A stretch of DNA of 64,000 nucleotides from Paenibacillus sp. RC67 (GTDB lineage Bacteria; Bacillota; Bacilli; Paenibacillales; NBRC-103111): assembly GCF_030020805.1 (NCBI RefSeq), contig NZ_CP125098.1:5417501-5481500 (forward strand), written 5' to 3'. Numbering within the stretch: position 1 is the first letter of the stretch; each line of letters opens with the position of its first letter. The notes under the pieces are model-generated. The model was given only the letters and a program-made list of their open reading frames with translations, searched no databases and had not been told where the DNA came from. Made by a program: the position numbers and the translations under genes. Positions 7,945 to 17,082 of the stretch are shown here, in pieces.

Positions 7945-9303
7945 ATGTTAAGTGGAAATAAAGGTATAGCTCTTTTTTTATCATCTGTGATGCTTGCTAC
8001 CTCCATTAGCGGTTGCAGCAATACTGGAACCAAAGACAATACAACAGGAATGGGCGACTCTCAAAATACTCCTGCACCATCTTTGACGTCCAGCAATAAA
8101 CCGATAGAGCTTACCGTATACTCTGCTCCCGGAGATTCAGAAGAATCGTGGAACGAACGATTTGGCGACCCGATCCGCAAGAAGTACCCTAACATTACAT
8201 TCAAGTTTATTAATCCTCGAAACAACGAAGCACAGAAGCTGCAAAATTTGATCGTTGCCGGCGTCACTGTAGATATTTATTACGAATCTATTGGCGGATT
8301 TTTCGTTAGCGTGCCTCAATACAATCTGCAGCAGGATCTAACACCGCTTATTAAGAAGTATAATGTAGATTTGAATGCATTCGAGCCTACATTAATCGAT
8401 GCCATGAAGTCGAATTCCGGTGGTGGGCAAATATGGGGGCTGCCCGTCAACAATAACAATATGGTCATGTATTACAACAAAGATATTTTCGATCGTTTCG
8501 GCGTCTCGTATCCTAAGGATGGCATGACGTGGGATGAAGCGATTGAAATGTCGCAGCAGTTTAACAAGTCTGAGGAAGGGAAACAATACGCTGGATTGGC
8601 TGTATCCCCCAACCATATCTTGCGAATGAACCCCTTTTCTCTGCCAGTCGTTAATTCCAAGACAAACACAACGACATTTACAGATGAAAAGTGGAGAACG
8701 CTGCTCCAGACGATGTTCGTCAGGCCTGCCGCAAGTGAGGGCTATAAAGAGAAAATCCGCAGCTTAAACAATAAGCTGCCCTATGCGACCGAGTTCACAC
8801 GAACTCAAGACTTGGCGATGTATGTTCATCAATCCAACCTTCCTTTTATCGATTCCAGTTATAAGACAACGAACTTTAATATGGTCTCGCTTCCGACCTT
8901 CAAAGATATGCCGGGAATCGGGTCGCAAGCCTACCCTACTTTCTTTACAATTCCAGCTAATAGCCAGCATAAAGAGGAGGCTTTTCAGGCGATCCAGTAT
9001 TTGGTATCCAGCGAGTATCAGATGGAATATTCGAAGAAAGGGGTCATGCCGGTATTAAAGGATGAAAGCTACAAAAAAGTATTTGCAACGGAAACGGACT
9101 ATAAAGATATTAATTTCGGAGCAGTGTTCCGAAATCAATTCGCCCCGATACCGAATAAAACTACTTATGACGGGCTTGCTGAAGGAGCACTAACCTCTCA
9201 ATTCATCGATCTATCACTAGGTAATGTGGACGTCAACTCCGTATTGAGAAAGGCGGAGGAAGAAGGCAATAAGAAGATTGAGACCGAGAAGCTGAAGAAG
9301 TGA
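7945..9303 (+). CDS. Extracellular solute-binding lipoprotein (sugar ABC system), orphan copy A
   Basis: Binds an extracellular sugar and delivers it to an ABC permease. The N-terminus is a lipoprotein signal with lipobox SISGC (cysteine 24), so the mature protein is anchored to the outer face of the membrane. Length 452 residues. The family-1 type body contains YYNKDIFDRFG and YPKDGMTWDE. It shares long collinear blocks with the lipoproteins at 15755 and 17083 (for example SSEYQMEYSKKG here and TSDEFQMELSKQG there), so the three are paralogues. No permease gene is adjacent. A LacI regulator lies downstream on the same strand. The start at 7945 is supported by AGAGGGGTG with good spacing. Confidence 0.88.
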   Translation: MLSGNKGIALFLSSVMLATSISGCSNTGTKDNTTGMGDSQNTPAPSLTSSNKPIELTVYSAPGDSEESWNERFGDPIRKKYPNITFKFINPRNNEAQKLQNLIVAGVTVDIYYESIGGFFVSVPQYNLQQDLTPLIKKYNVDLNAFEPTLIDAMKSNSGGGQIWGLPVNNNNMVMYYNKDIFDRFGVSYPKDGMTWDEAIEMSQQFNKSEEGKQYAGLAVSPNHILRMNPFSLPVVNSKTNTTTFTDEKWRTLLQTMFVRPAASEGYKEKIRSLNNKLPYATEFTRTQDLAMYVHQSNLPFIDSSYKTTNFNMVSLPTFKDMPGIGSQAYPTFFTIPANSQHKEEAFQAIQYLVSSEYQMEYSKKGVMPVLKDESYKKVFATETDYKDINFGAVFRNQFAPIPNKTTYDGLAEGALTSQFIDLSLGNVDVNSVLRKAEEEGNKKIETEKLKK

Positions 9304-9347
9304 TGCAGCATACGCGCTTTTTACAATAATATATACCAATCCATTGA

Positions 9348-9396
9348 ATAACAAGCAGCCAGGGACCCGAATTCGTCTTAGGCTGCTTGTTGTTAT
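9348..9396 (+). terminator. Rho-independent terminator after lipoprotein A
   Basis: AACAAGCAGCC (9350-9360) pairs with GGCTGCTTGTT (9381-9391) around a 20-base loop, followed by GTTATTC. It lies 45 bp after the stop codon, separating the gene from the LacI regulator. Confidence 0.7.
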
Positions 9397-9753
9397 TCGT
9401 CAGTCAATTGCTACAGAGTAAGCATTACAATAGCTGTCTTGTCGGGTGAAGACGTTCGAGCCCGATTAGCTTAATAAATCTCCCTCCTCCATACGGTTGT
9501 GCTCGTTCAGGATGTAACGAGACTAAACTTTTGATTATTTTAGTAGCCAGCTCATGAATGAAAGCAGTTTCTTTTATGTTCTTCATAGAATTTCTGGTCT
9601 TTAAAACTGTGCTGGTTGTCGATGATTGCCGTCTGTTATAAGGATACTAGAATAACTAAACTTTTTTATATATTTCTGTTCGTTTCTTGTCTATTAGAAT
9701 CTGATTTAGTATAATGTTTAGTGATCTCTTTCTGACCGATCAGTAACCCTATT
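9397..9753. other. Intergenic region upstream of the LacI regulator
   Basis: No gene is seen. It contains the second ACTAAA-N11-TTTAGT element at 9522-9544, a half-site ACTAAAC at 9655-9661, and two TTTAGT half-sites 12 bp apart at 9705-9710 and 9717-9722. The repeated motif suggests regulatory use of the whole stretch. Confidence 0.5.
9522..9544. promoter_or_regulatory. 23-bp inverted repeat ACTAAA-N11-TTTAGT, copy 2
   Basis: Same 6-11-6 layout as 7729-7751, with a different 11-bp centre. It is about 225 bp upstream of the LacI-family start. The two copies flank the lipoprotein gene and could allow looping or shared control. Confidence 0.45.
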
Positions 9754-9769
9754 AAAGGAGTGCATATTT

Positions 9770-10810
9770 TTGAAAATAGAGGATATCGCCAAACTGGCAA
9801 ATGTATCCAAATCTGCGGTATCCCTGGCACTCAATGGCAAACCGGGTATCAGTCCAGAAACTCGGCTCAAAATTATCAATATTGCCAAGGAAGGCGGATA
9901 TACTCCCCGCATTCAAGCTCGAACCGAAAAAACGAGCGGCATAACTCAAACTTTACGCTTTGTTGCCTGCACCAATTCCGGTATCGTATTAGAGCAATAT
10001 GCGCAACAGCCGTTCTTTATGGAGTTGATTCGCTGCTTTGAAGAGCAGTGCCGGACTAATGGATACTCCTTGTTGTTCTCCTCTGTGCCTTCTGATCAGT
10101 TGGAGCAAAGGATTGATCAACTCGAGACCGAGAACGAGTCCAACGGCATTATATTGTTGGGTACGAATTTATCGAAAGAACACATCCGTTTGATCAAGAA
10201 CATACAACCGAATCTGGTTGTTCTAGACACGTGTTTCGTGACCGAACAGGCCAATTTCATAGTCATGAACAATATGATGGGTGCATACCAAGCCGTGCAG
10301 CATTTATTGGAGCTTGGGCATCGGCGGATCGGATATGTTAAATCCAATTATCGGATGTACAATTTTGATATGCGGAGAAAGGGAGTCCTCGCTTGTCTGG
10401 AAGAGAACGGAGAATCGCTGAAGGAAGCCGATGTTTTTACTAGCTCCCCTACTGCCATAACGGCTCAGCCGAGCCTTATAGCCCAGTTTCAGGAGCGTAA
10501 AGGAGCTTTGCCTACGGCATTGTTCTGCGAATGTGATTATATCGCTATCAGCGTTATCAAATCGCTAGCCGAAGCCGGATTACGCGTCCCGGATGACATA
10601 TCTGTTGTCGGTTTTGACAATATTCATGAATCCATGGTCATTACTCCAGAGCTGACGACCATCCACGTGGAGAAGGAAACCATCGCCAAAATGGCTGTCA
10701 AAAAGCTAATGAGTATGATCGAAACCGGGGATTGTGTAAACATGAAGGCATTCGTAGATACTCGACTTGTCCTGCGCAAATCGTCAAGGCCCCTTCAGGA
10801 CTTAACCTAA
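9770..10810 (+). CDS. LacI-family transcriptional regulator
   Basis: Sugar-responsive DNA-binding regulator of 346 residues. The N-terminal helix-turn-helix reads IEDIAKLANVSKSAVSLALN, typical of LacI/GalR proteins, followed by a periplasmic-binding-protein-like effector domain ending in VPDDISVVGFDNIHESM and LTTIHVEKE. The start is TTG at 9770, supported by AAAGGAG nine bases upstream; no better ATG exists before the HTH. It follows the sugar-binding lipoprotein and may control it through the ACTAAA-N11-TTTAGT elements. That link is an inference, because these elements lack the central CG common in LacI operators. Confidence 0.9.
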   Translation: MKIEDIAKLANVSKSAVSLALNGKPGISPETRLKIINIAKEGGYTPRIQARTEKTSGITQTLRFVACTNSGIVLEQYAQQPFFMELIRCFEEQCRTNGYSLLFSSVPSDQLEQRIDQLETENESNGIILLGTNLSKEHIRLIKNIQPNLVVLDTCFVTEQANFIVMNNMMGAYQAVQHLLELGHRRIGYVKSNYRMYNFDMRRKGVLACLEENGESLKEADVFTSSPTAITAQPSLIAQFQERKGALPTALFCECDYIAISVIKSLAEAGLRVPDDISVVGFDNIHESMVITPELTTIHVEKETIAKMAVKKLMSMIETGDCVNMKAFVDTRLVLRKSSRPLQDLT

Positions 10811-10873
10811 ATCTATCAAAGCAGATTGCTTTTGAATATTTCTCAAGGACTCTATTATGTAACAACAAAAAAA

Positions 10874-10915
10874 CAGCTGCAAGCTGACTCCGTAATCCAC
10901 AGAGTCAGCTTGTTT
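10874..10915. terminator. Bidirectional terminator between lacI-type gene and oxidoreductase
   Basis: AAGCTGACTC (10881-10890) pairs with GAGTCAGCTT (10902-10911). A T-run follows on both strands (GTTTTATT on plus; the A-run before 10874 gives T7 on minus), so it can serve both convergent genes. Confidence 0.8.
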
Positions 10916-10960
10916 TATTGTAATCATCTTCAATTCAATCGGGAAACTGTCTTTTTGTCC

Positions 10961-12043
10961 TTACAATACAATGTTGCGTCTGTTGAGAACATCCTCAACT
11001 CTGACAACCTGCCCTGTCTTCATGGATTCTTCCATCGCTTCCATTACCGCAAGAGTGCGAATGCCTTCCTGCAAATCCGGTTTTGGTGCTTGTCCAGTAT
11101 TCATTCTATCGGAAAATGCCTCAATATAGTTCTGATATTCTCCAGCATGATGACTTTCTCCCTCAAAGCGGAAATAATAACCATGTTTTTCGTCATACTG
11201 GTGCAGCTGTGCTGTTTTGGTAATAGGTTCAAAATTAGTATAATAAGCAAGTTTGGGATATCCTGCTCTACTGATCCCTTTTGTTCCTGTCAGGGTGCAG
11301 CTGATTTGCTGTTGAACCTCTTTCCCTAGTGTTGGAGCTGCATAAACCCCGCTAACGTTAACGCACTTGCCCTCTCTGTTTTTCAAAATAAATTTCATGG
11401 TATCTGGAACAGATAGTTGGTATTCCATCGTATTTGAACTTACGATTCCTACGCCGTAAACTTCTTCGATATCGGTCATATACCAGACCGCCAGATCGAC
11501 CGCGTGGATCATAAAATTATACATCCATGAGAAGCCTTTTTGATGGCTCCAGCCCTTTTTCAGGAACCATCGGGCATCACTGATATAGTGTGTATCTACC
11601 GTCAACAGCTCACCATGCAAGCCATTATCGAAATCATTTCTCTGCATCATCAGAGGCTCAAAATATCGAGAGCTTTGGCCAACAAACACACTTTTCCCTG
11701 CTTTTCGCTGAGTTTCTAGAAGCTCGTTAGCCTGCTCTAAGGAAACCAACAGAGGCTTGGTGCAAATGACATGTTTTCCGGCTTCCAGCGCCTGTTTGAT
11801 ATGCATGGCGTGAAGTTGATCCGGTGTATAAATACCTATGACATCAATGGACGGATCATTAAGGAGATCTTCATATTTCAATGTATATCTCGGGTATTCG
11901 AATTCCTGGCACCTTTTTATGCAGAGCTCTTCGTTCAAATCGCAAATATTCCCCAATATCCATTTCTCACTCTGCAGCGCAGCCGATATAATACTTCTGC
12001 CTTCTCCTAGTCCTAACACACCAAGTGTCCAAACTTTGCACAT
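10961..12043 (-). CDS. Gfo/Idh/MocA-family oxidoreductase
   Basis: NAD(P)-dependent dehydrogenase, usually acting on sugars or inositols. The N-terminal Rossmann motif is LGVLGLGEGRS (residues 7-17) and the conserved loop reads EAGKHVICTKPLL, where TKP replaces the usual EKP. Length 360 residues is normal. The start is supported by GGAGGTTCACCAT. It is the last gene of the GntR-linked block, 83 bp after the repressor gene, so it probably oxidises or interconverts a sugar acid made by the upstream enzymes. The substrate is not determined. Confidence 0.87.
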   Translation of the reverse strand: MCKVWTLGVLGLGEGRSIISAALQSEKWILGNICDLNEELCIKRCQEFEYPRYTLKYEDLLNDPSIDVIGIYTPDQLHAMHIKQALEAGKHVICTKPLLVSLEQANELLETQRKAGKSVFVGQSSRYFEPLMMQRNDFDNGLHGELLTVDTHYISDARWFLKKGWSHQKGFSWMYNFMIHAVDLAVWYMTDIEEVYGVGIVSSNTMEYQLSVPDTMKFILKNREGKCVNVSGVYAAPTLGKEVQQQISCTLTGTKGISRAGYPKLAYYTNFEPITKTAQLHQYDEKHGYYFRFEGESHHAGEYQNYIEAFSDRMNTGQAPKPDLQEGIRTLAVMEAMEESMKTGQVVRVEDVLNRRNIVL

Positions 12044-12126
12044 ATGGTGAACCTCCAGTTTTAAGCTTTATCGAGGATTCTTGAATAGTGAAAAGCAGCC
12101 GCCTTGGCGTCTGCTTGGTCAAAAAA

Positions 12127-12813
12127 TTATATCATTCCCCCGTGATCGCTAATGACCTTCAGAAGTCGTTGTTGAGAATCTTCCAAGTGTAGCCGGATTA
12201 CTTTACGTATCTCCTCAGTGGTCCCGCTTTTCATGGCATGGATGATTTCCTCATGTTGAAGCTGCGCTGCTCTGACCATTTCCGAGGAAACAATGGAAGA
12301 TTTCATCGTAATATAGCGGTAATCCATCAGCCTCAAATAAATATCGATATGTTTTTGATTTTGTCCGATTTTCATAAATTCGATATGAAAGGCCATATTA
12401 TAATCTGCTGATAAATAGTCATCCACTTGATCGGCTCCGATCAGTTGTGAGGAACGCAGAAGTATATTTTCCATATTCATAATAGCGTTTTGCCTAACAT
12501 CCTTATCCGCCTGCCCCAATTTCTCGATCACCCAAAGCTCAAGCATAAGCCGGGTATCCATAATATCTATGATATCCTGAGTATTAATCGCTACCACGAA
12601 GGTGCCTACTTTGGACACTGTTTTCACAAGTCCTTCCATTTCCAGGCGATTTAAAGCATCTCGAACTGGGGTGCGGCTAACGCCAAGCTTGAAAGCCAGA
12701 TCCGGGATAGATATTTTTTCATTCGGAGTAAAGTGACGGCGAATAATTTGATGCTTTAATACGCTGTACGTTTTGTCCCATAAGTTGGAGGTATCAATTC
12801 TAGGCAATTCCAT
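12127..12813 (-). CDS. GntR-family regulator, FadR/FCD type
   Basis: Metabolite-responsive repressor of 228 residues. The winged helix-turn-helix occupies about residues 12-78 (ISIPDLAFKLGVSRTPVRDA, then RLEMEGLV). The C-terminal FCD domain has the conserved metal or ligand histidines in AFHIEFMKIGQ, QHEEIIHAM and IRLHLEDS. FCD regulators generally bind palindromes with a GT-AC core, and two TTGTATACAA-core sites lie in this region at 13830-13841 and 18503-18516. It is 51 bp downstream of the aldolase gene and probably controls both that transcript, hence itself, and the lipoprotein-led transcript. Confidence 0.92.
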   Translation of the reverse strand: MELPRIDTSNLWDKTYSVLKHQIIRRHFTPNEKISIPDLAFKLGVSRTPVRDALNRLEMEGLVKTVSKVGTFVVAINTQDIIDIMDTRLMLELWVIEKLGQADKDVRQNAIMNMENILLRSSQLIGADQVDDYLSADYNMAFHIEFMKIGQNQKHIDIYLRLMDYRYITMKSSIVSSEMVRAAQLQHEEIIHAMKSGTTEEIRKVIRLHLEDSQQRLLKVISDHGGMI

Positions 12814-12864
12814 GGTTGTTCACACCTTCTATTTTATTGCACTTCGATTTCGATTAACTTAAAA

Positions 12865-13767
12865 TCAACACTCCGCTCGAAGCAGTCCTTTGCTAAGATA
12901 ATTCTCCATCACATAGATCAGCTCCGACCTCTCCTTTCCGGAAAGAGGATTGACTGGCAACCGGGGAGGTCCCGCAGGAAACCCAAGTATATTCAATGCT
13001 TCTTTAAGCACAGATGGCAGTGTGCTGAGCTGGAATGCGTTCCGTAAGTCTCTTAGCACCCTTTGGCTGCTTTCTGCTTGATCATAGTTGCCTTTTTTCC
13101 AATTCTCATAGATAGAGACCACTGCTTCGGGGAACACGTTGGCAGTTGCTGCAATCGCCCCTTGTCCTCCAGCCATCAAGGTGGGCAGTATGAGAGAATC
13201 CGTACCGGCAAGAACCGAAAAATCCGGCCCGGACAACTCAATATATTGGAGAATGGTATCAAAGCTGCCGCTGCTGTCTTTAATGCCGACAATATTATCA
13301 ACAGCTGCTAATTCCGCAACAGTCTCCGGCTGCAAATGGTTTCCCGTACGCGCGGGGATATTGTATAAAAGGATCGGCAGAGATGTCGACTCGGCAATAC
13401 GCCGAAAATGCTCGAACAATTCCTTCTGGGTAAATTTTAAGAAAAATGGAGTAATAACCGACAGCGTATCTGCTCCGATATCTTCCATCCTTCGGGCAAG
13501 CTGCACGGTTTCGACCGTAGATATATGACCAATACCAACGTATACCGGAACCCGGCCCTTCACTTCATCCACGATGACCTCAGCCACTCGTATTTTTTCC
13601 TCAAAGGTCATGGAGAAAAATTCACCATTGGTCCCGAGGCAAAAAAGCCCGTGAGCACCTGCTGCGAGTAACTTTGAAACTAGCAACCGTAGTGCAGATT
13701 CATTCAATTCCTGATTGCTGTGAAACGGAGTAATCATGGCTGGTATGATCCCATTAGGCTGGAACAT
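12865..13767 (-). CDS. DapA-family class I aldolase/lyase
   Basis: Member of the dihydrodipicolinate synthase / N-acetylneuraminate lyase superfamily, 300 residues. Visible family landmarks are FCLGTNGEFFSM, the tyrosine motif LLYNIPARTG and the Schiff-base lysine in VGIKDSSG. Context (GntR, oxidoreductase, glycan-active enzyme, sugar-binding proteins) argues for a catabolic aldolase of a 2-keto-3-deoxy sugar acid or similar rather than lysine biosynthesis. It begins after GAAGGGGAATTCA. The GntR operator-like palindrome lies 63 bp upstream. Precise substrate cannot be told from these motifs. Confidence 0.88.
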   Translation of the reverse strand: MFQPNGIIPAMITPFHSNQELNESALRLLVSKLLAAGAHGLFCLGTNGEFFSMTFEEKIRVAEVIVDEVKGRVPVYVGIGHISTVETVQLARRMEDIGADTLSVITPFFLKFTQKELFEHFRRIAESTSLPILLYNIPARTGNHLQPETVAELAAVDNIVGIKDSSGSFDTILQYIELSGPDFSVLAGTDSLILPTLMAGGQGAIAATANVFPEAVVSIYENWKKGNYDQAESSQRVLRDLRNAFQLSTLPSVLKEALNILGFPAGPPRLPVNPLSGKERSELIYVMENYLSKGLLRAEC

Positions 13768-13829
13768 TGAATTCCCCTTCCATATCCACGTTTTTTTGGA
13801 ATAATATTATGATAATGTATATTTGGAAC

Positions 13830-13841
13830 GTTGTATACAAC
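13830..13841. promoter_or_regulatory. GntR operator-like palindrome upstream of the aldolase gene
   Basis: GTTGTATACAAC, a perfect 12-bp palindrome with the GTATAC core, located between the propeller-enzyme gene and the aldolase-gntR pair. It matches the core of the site at 18503-18516 exactly, which supports a two-site regulon of the adjacent FCD repressor. Confidence 0.65.
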
Positions 13842-13921
13842 ATGTTTGAAAAACTTTCCATTTGGCTTGAATAAAAGATCACGTTTCCCCGTAACGCTCG
13901 TTAGCCTCTTAACCGTCCTGT

Positions 13922-15718
13922 TTATCCATGCTCCGAGGTTTCCACATATTGAATGTAATAGACAGATTCCTCTATGGGATCGTCGGCTCCATAACAATCG
14001 TCAAACTCTAAGGGCGTATCGATATTCGGCTCCTTCCGGAAAGCGCCTGTTCGAAAAACAAGCCGCTCCACGGACAACACCGGGGAGAAGAAGCTAAATG
14101 TTTTGCAGAAATCTTCTATGATCAATTCATACTTTTGCCTGAGCACATCGATGTTCAGCACAACCTCATACCATAGATCTGGCTTATAGCTCATGACTTT
14201 GTGTAATCCTCCGTGCTGCACTTTGATCCAGCCGTCATGATCCAAAATCAGGCGAAGCGGTATCGTTCCTTTGTAAGCGCAAACTTCGATTTGCAGTTGC
14301 CCCGTATCGGATGGAACGGCGAGCAGCTTGAAATGAATACGAACTTTACGGCTTTCGGGAAATACGCGGACTGCTTTACTGTAATCATACGGATCCATAT
14401 TATGCAGTCTCAAGCTTTTATTGGTTTGTGAAGGGAAAGGCTCAATCGACACCTGTGCCCATTGGCAGCTGTAAATGTTCCAGTCCCGGACATAGCCCCC
14501 AGTAGGCATATCGTCGAATAGGTCCCGTACCGGCTTATCCACTCGAAGCTCTGCAGGTGCAGGAACTCGGCTTACCCATATATCTTCTTTATTCACACTG
14601 TAGGTTAGCCACATGTCGCTTCCTGTCGGCAGTGGATTCCCCGCTTCGATCCCCCGAATATACTGAGGGCCATAGTCTTTGTAGTGCCCGGAGAAACGCA
14701 TCGGCGATACATCTCCATGAATGACCGCCATATGGTCGAATTGCAAGCCGTCAACACTGGTTAACATAGCAAGCGGCCAGCGGTATTTTCCTGTCGGCGT
14801 CGGGTTGTATACGAGTGTGTACTTCCCGTCAGCCATTTGCTGTCCCCACACCTTAGCTCCCGCCATGATGAACGACGGTACATCGTGCAGCTTAGACCAT
14901 GTCTGTCCTTCGTCTTCCGTCACAGCAGCCTTGGAAGACTTGAATACCGCGATAACCCTGCCATCAGGCAGACGGTAGGTAGATGAAGCTTTGCCTCCAG
15001 TTATCGTGTAGAATCCATCCTTGCTGCGGTCTTCCTCCCACCACTGCATGGTGATCAGCTTATCGGCAAGCAGTGCCTCACAAGCCTCTATGAATGCTGG
15101 ATCCGGCGATGATGGATAGTATGGAAACTCCGTATTCGCTTCGTTCCAGCCAGCATGAAGGTTATAGCGCAAAAAATAAATTGGTCCCCAGCTGCCATCC
15201 CTATAGATCTCTCTGACCACACGACCTATCCCGTTGCCATCATTCGGATGTACACGATAAGTAGGGCAAATGCCATAAAATCCAAGCACAAGTAATTTCC
15301 CGTTCGGCGCTTCATAAAATCCCATCCGTTGATGCATAACAGCATAGCTATCAGGGGGGAGCTCCGGGGCATCTGGGTTATGATATACACCCTCTGGAAT
15401 CTTGATGGCCGGGAACACGACCTTGGGTTTCTCCCAACTAATGCCGTCAACAGACACGGTCAGCAGCGTATGTCCTGGAGGAACATGCTCTGAAACCGGA
15501 TTGCTTAAATATTGCAAATAAAATTTCCCGTGCCAATGAGCCAGCATCGGAGCATGATTGTACGTCCACCCCAAATCATCGGCAAACTCTATCCGGGTAC
15601 GATTGGCGCGAATTATTTGATAGTTATGCGTACCCACCACAGGTCTCAGCTGTCCGTCATGATAATCGGTATTGGCCGACTCTCCACCGATATAACGGAT
15701 TAGATCGTTGTCATCCAT
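13922..15718 (-). CDS. Cytoplasmic beta-propeller glycan-active enzyme (sialidase-like fold; possibly GH145/PL42-like)
   Basis: A 598-residue protein without signal peptide. The first 400 residues show repeated short beta units such as HWHGKFYLQYLSN, LLTVSVDGISWEKP, RLPDGRVIAVFKSS and VTEDEGQTWSKLHD, the last resembling an Asp-box, so a six- or seven-bladed propeller is likely. An N-terminal GWTYNHAPML segment recalls the histidine motif of propeller rhamnosidases/rhamnose-glucuronate lyases (GH145/PL42), but I am recalling this rather than aligning it. The last 190 residues look like a concanavalin-type beta-sandwich. A GGAGG site precedes the start. It belongs to the GntR block and probably degrades an imported oligosaccharide. 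Confidence 0.6.
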   Translation of the reverse strand: MDDNDLIRYIGGESANTDYHDGQLRPVVGTHNYQIIRANRTRIEFADDLGWTYNHAPMLAHWHGKFYLQYLSNPVSEHVPPGHTLLTVSVDGISWEKPKVVFPAIKIPEGVYHNPDAPELPPDSYAVMHQRMGFYEAPNGKLLVLGFYGICPTYRVHPNDGNGIGRVVREIYRDGSWGPIYFLRYNLHAGWNEANTEFPYYPSSPDPAFIEACEALLADKLITMQWWEEDRSKDGFYTITGGKASSTYRLPDGRVIAVFKSSKAAVTEDEGQTWSKLHDVPSFIMAGAKVWGQQMADGKYTLVYNPTPTGKYRWPLAMLTSVDGLQFDHMAVIHGDVSPMRFSGHYKDYGPQYIRGIEAGNPLPTGSDMWLTYSVNKEDIWVSRVPAPAELRVDKPVRDLFDDMPTGGYVRDWNIYSCQWAQVSIEPFPSQTNKSLRLHNMDPYDYSKAVRVFPESRKVRIHFKLLAVPSDTGQLQIEVCAYKGTIPLRLILDHDGWIKVQHGGLHKVMSYKPDLWYEVVLNIDVLRQKYELIIEDFCKTFSFFSPVLSVERLVFRTGAFRKEPNIDTPLEFDDCYGADDPIEESVYYIQYVETSEHG

Positions 15719-15754
15719 CCTAGCGTTCCTCCATTCACTTGAATAACTTCCAGC

Positions 15755-17044
15755 TTAGTTTTTATTTTTCTGTATGGATTGATTAGCCAGTTCCTCCGCT
15801 TTGCGAATCATCGTATTAAGATCGGTCTTCTTATTAACCAGCTCGCGAAGTGCTACGTTGTCAATTCCATCTTCGATGACATACTCATCGTATTTGGTAG
15901 TCGGACCTGATGGGGCAAACGGGTTATAATAAATCGCCTTCAAATTTTTGTCCTTATCCACCGTATCCTGACCGATCGTATTTTGAATATCCTGATTGTT
16001 CAGAGCCGTTAGAAAGCCTTGCTTGGATAGTTCCATCTGGAATTCGTCTGAAGTCAAATATTGAATAACCTTCATTGCTTCGTCCTTATGCTTACTGAAT
16101 GATGGAACTCCCAAATACGTGTACATAATCTGAGGCCCGATCCGAGGTGCATCATTAAAGGTTGGAACGGATACCATATCCCACTTCATATCCCTCATTT
16201 CCTTCACACCCTGATGCATATCCGAATCTGTTAAATACATTGCCACATCCTTATTTTTATAAAACACATCGGAGCCCGGCCATTGAGTGCCGAACTTCCC
16301 TTCCATGCCTTCGATCGAGCTGAATTTTTCGTATACGGTTTCGATCGTCTTTTTCCATTTCTCGTTATTGATCAGTGCCATTTCCGTCTTCATATCGACA
16401 AAGGGCAGCGAGTATTGGTTTTTACGCAAATAGCTTTTCGTCTTTATCCAGTACCCGTAATACGATTTGTCATCGACGCGGGTCAGCTTTTTGGCCAGTT
16501 CATAGGTCTCTTCCCAGGTCATGCCGTCCTTTGGATAAGGGATCCCGAAACGGTCGAAAATTTCTTTATTGTAATACAGCGCCATGCCGCTTCCATAGAT
16601 AGGGAGGCCGTATAACCCACCCGCTGACCGCATTTGATCCAACCCGTTTTTATCAAAACGGCTCAGATCCACTTGATGCTTGGCAGCCAAATCAGTCATA
16701 TCCATCTCAAGCTTAGCTCCAAGCAAATCTCTTGCATAGGTTCGCGCACTCTCTACATAGATATCGAAGGTTTGATTGCTGGCGATCATTTCCGGAAAAG
16801 AGAAGCCCGCTCCCTTCTGAATATACTTAATGGTATAATCCGGGAACTTTCTTCGGACCGCTTCAACAAACAAAGGCTCCTTACTCGAACTATAAAATGT
16901 GATCTCAACGGGGGTCTTCGGTCCCTCTTCAACCGCTTTAGTTGAGGGTTCCTCTTGTCCTCTCGCATCTTGGCTCTTGGTGCAAGCAGTGGCAGCTAAC
17001 AAGACAGCAATCATCATTACAGGCAACACTTTTCTCAAGATCAT
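15755..17044 (-). CDS. Extracellular solute-binding lipoprotein, orphan copy B
   Basis: Sugar-binding lipoprotein. The frame is open from 17086, but the proper start is ATG at 17044, giving MILRKVLPVMM with lipobox AATAC and a GGGGGGG ribosome tract six bases upstream; the longer form would bury the signal peptide. Mature features include YYNKEIFDRFG, YPKDGMTWEETYELAKK and TSDEFQMELSKQG, shared with copies A (7945) and C (17083). It lies 38 bp after copy C and 36 bp before the propeller enzyme, so it belongs to that operon. No permease is adjacent; two tandem binding proteins may present related ligands to a distant permease pair. Confidence 0.87.
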   Translation of the reverse strand: MILRKVLPVMMIAVLLAATACTKSQDARGQEEPSTKAVEEGPKTPVEITFYSSSKEPLFVEAVRRKFPDYTIKYIQKGAGFSFPEMIASNQTFDIYVESARTYARDLLGAKLEMDMTDLAAKHQVDLSRFDKNGLDQMRSAGGLYGLPIYGSGMALYYNKEIFDRFGIPYPKDGMTWEETYELAKKLTRVDDKSYYGYWIKTKSYLRKNQYSLPFVDMKTEMALINNEKWKKTIETVYEKFSSIEGMEGKFGTQWPGSDVFYKNKDVAMYLTDSDMHQGVKEMRDMKWDMVSVPTFNDAPRIGPQIMYTYLGVPSFSKHKDEAMKVIQYLTSDEFQMELSKQGFLTALNNQDIQNTIGQDTVDKDKNLKAIYYNPFAPSGPTTKYDEYVIEDGIDNVALRELVNKKTDLNTMIRKAEELANQSIQKNKN

Positions 17045-17082
17045 GGAATTCCCCCCCGAATCATGAATAATTGGCAAGGTCC

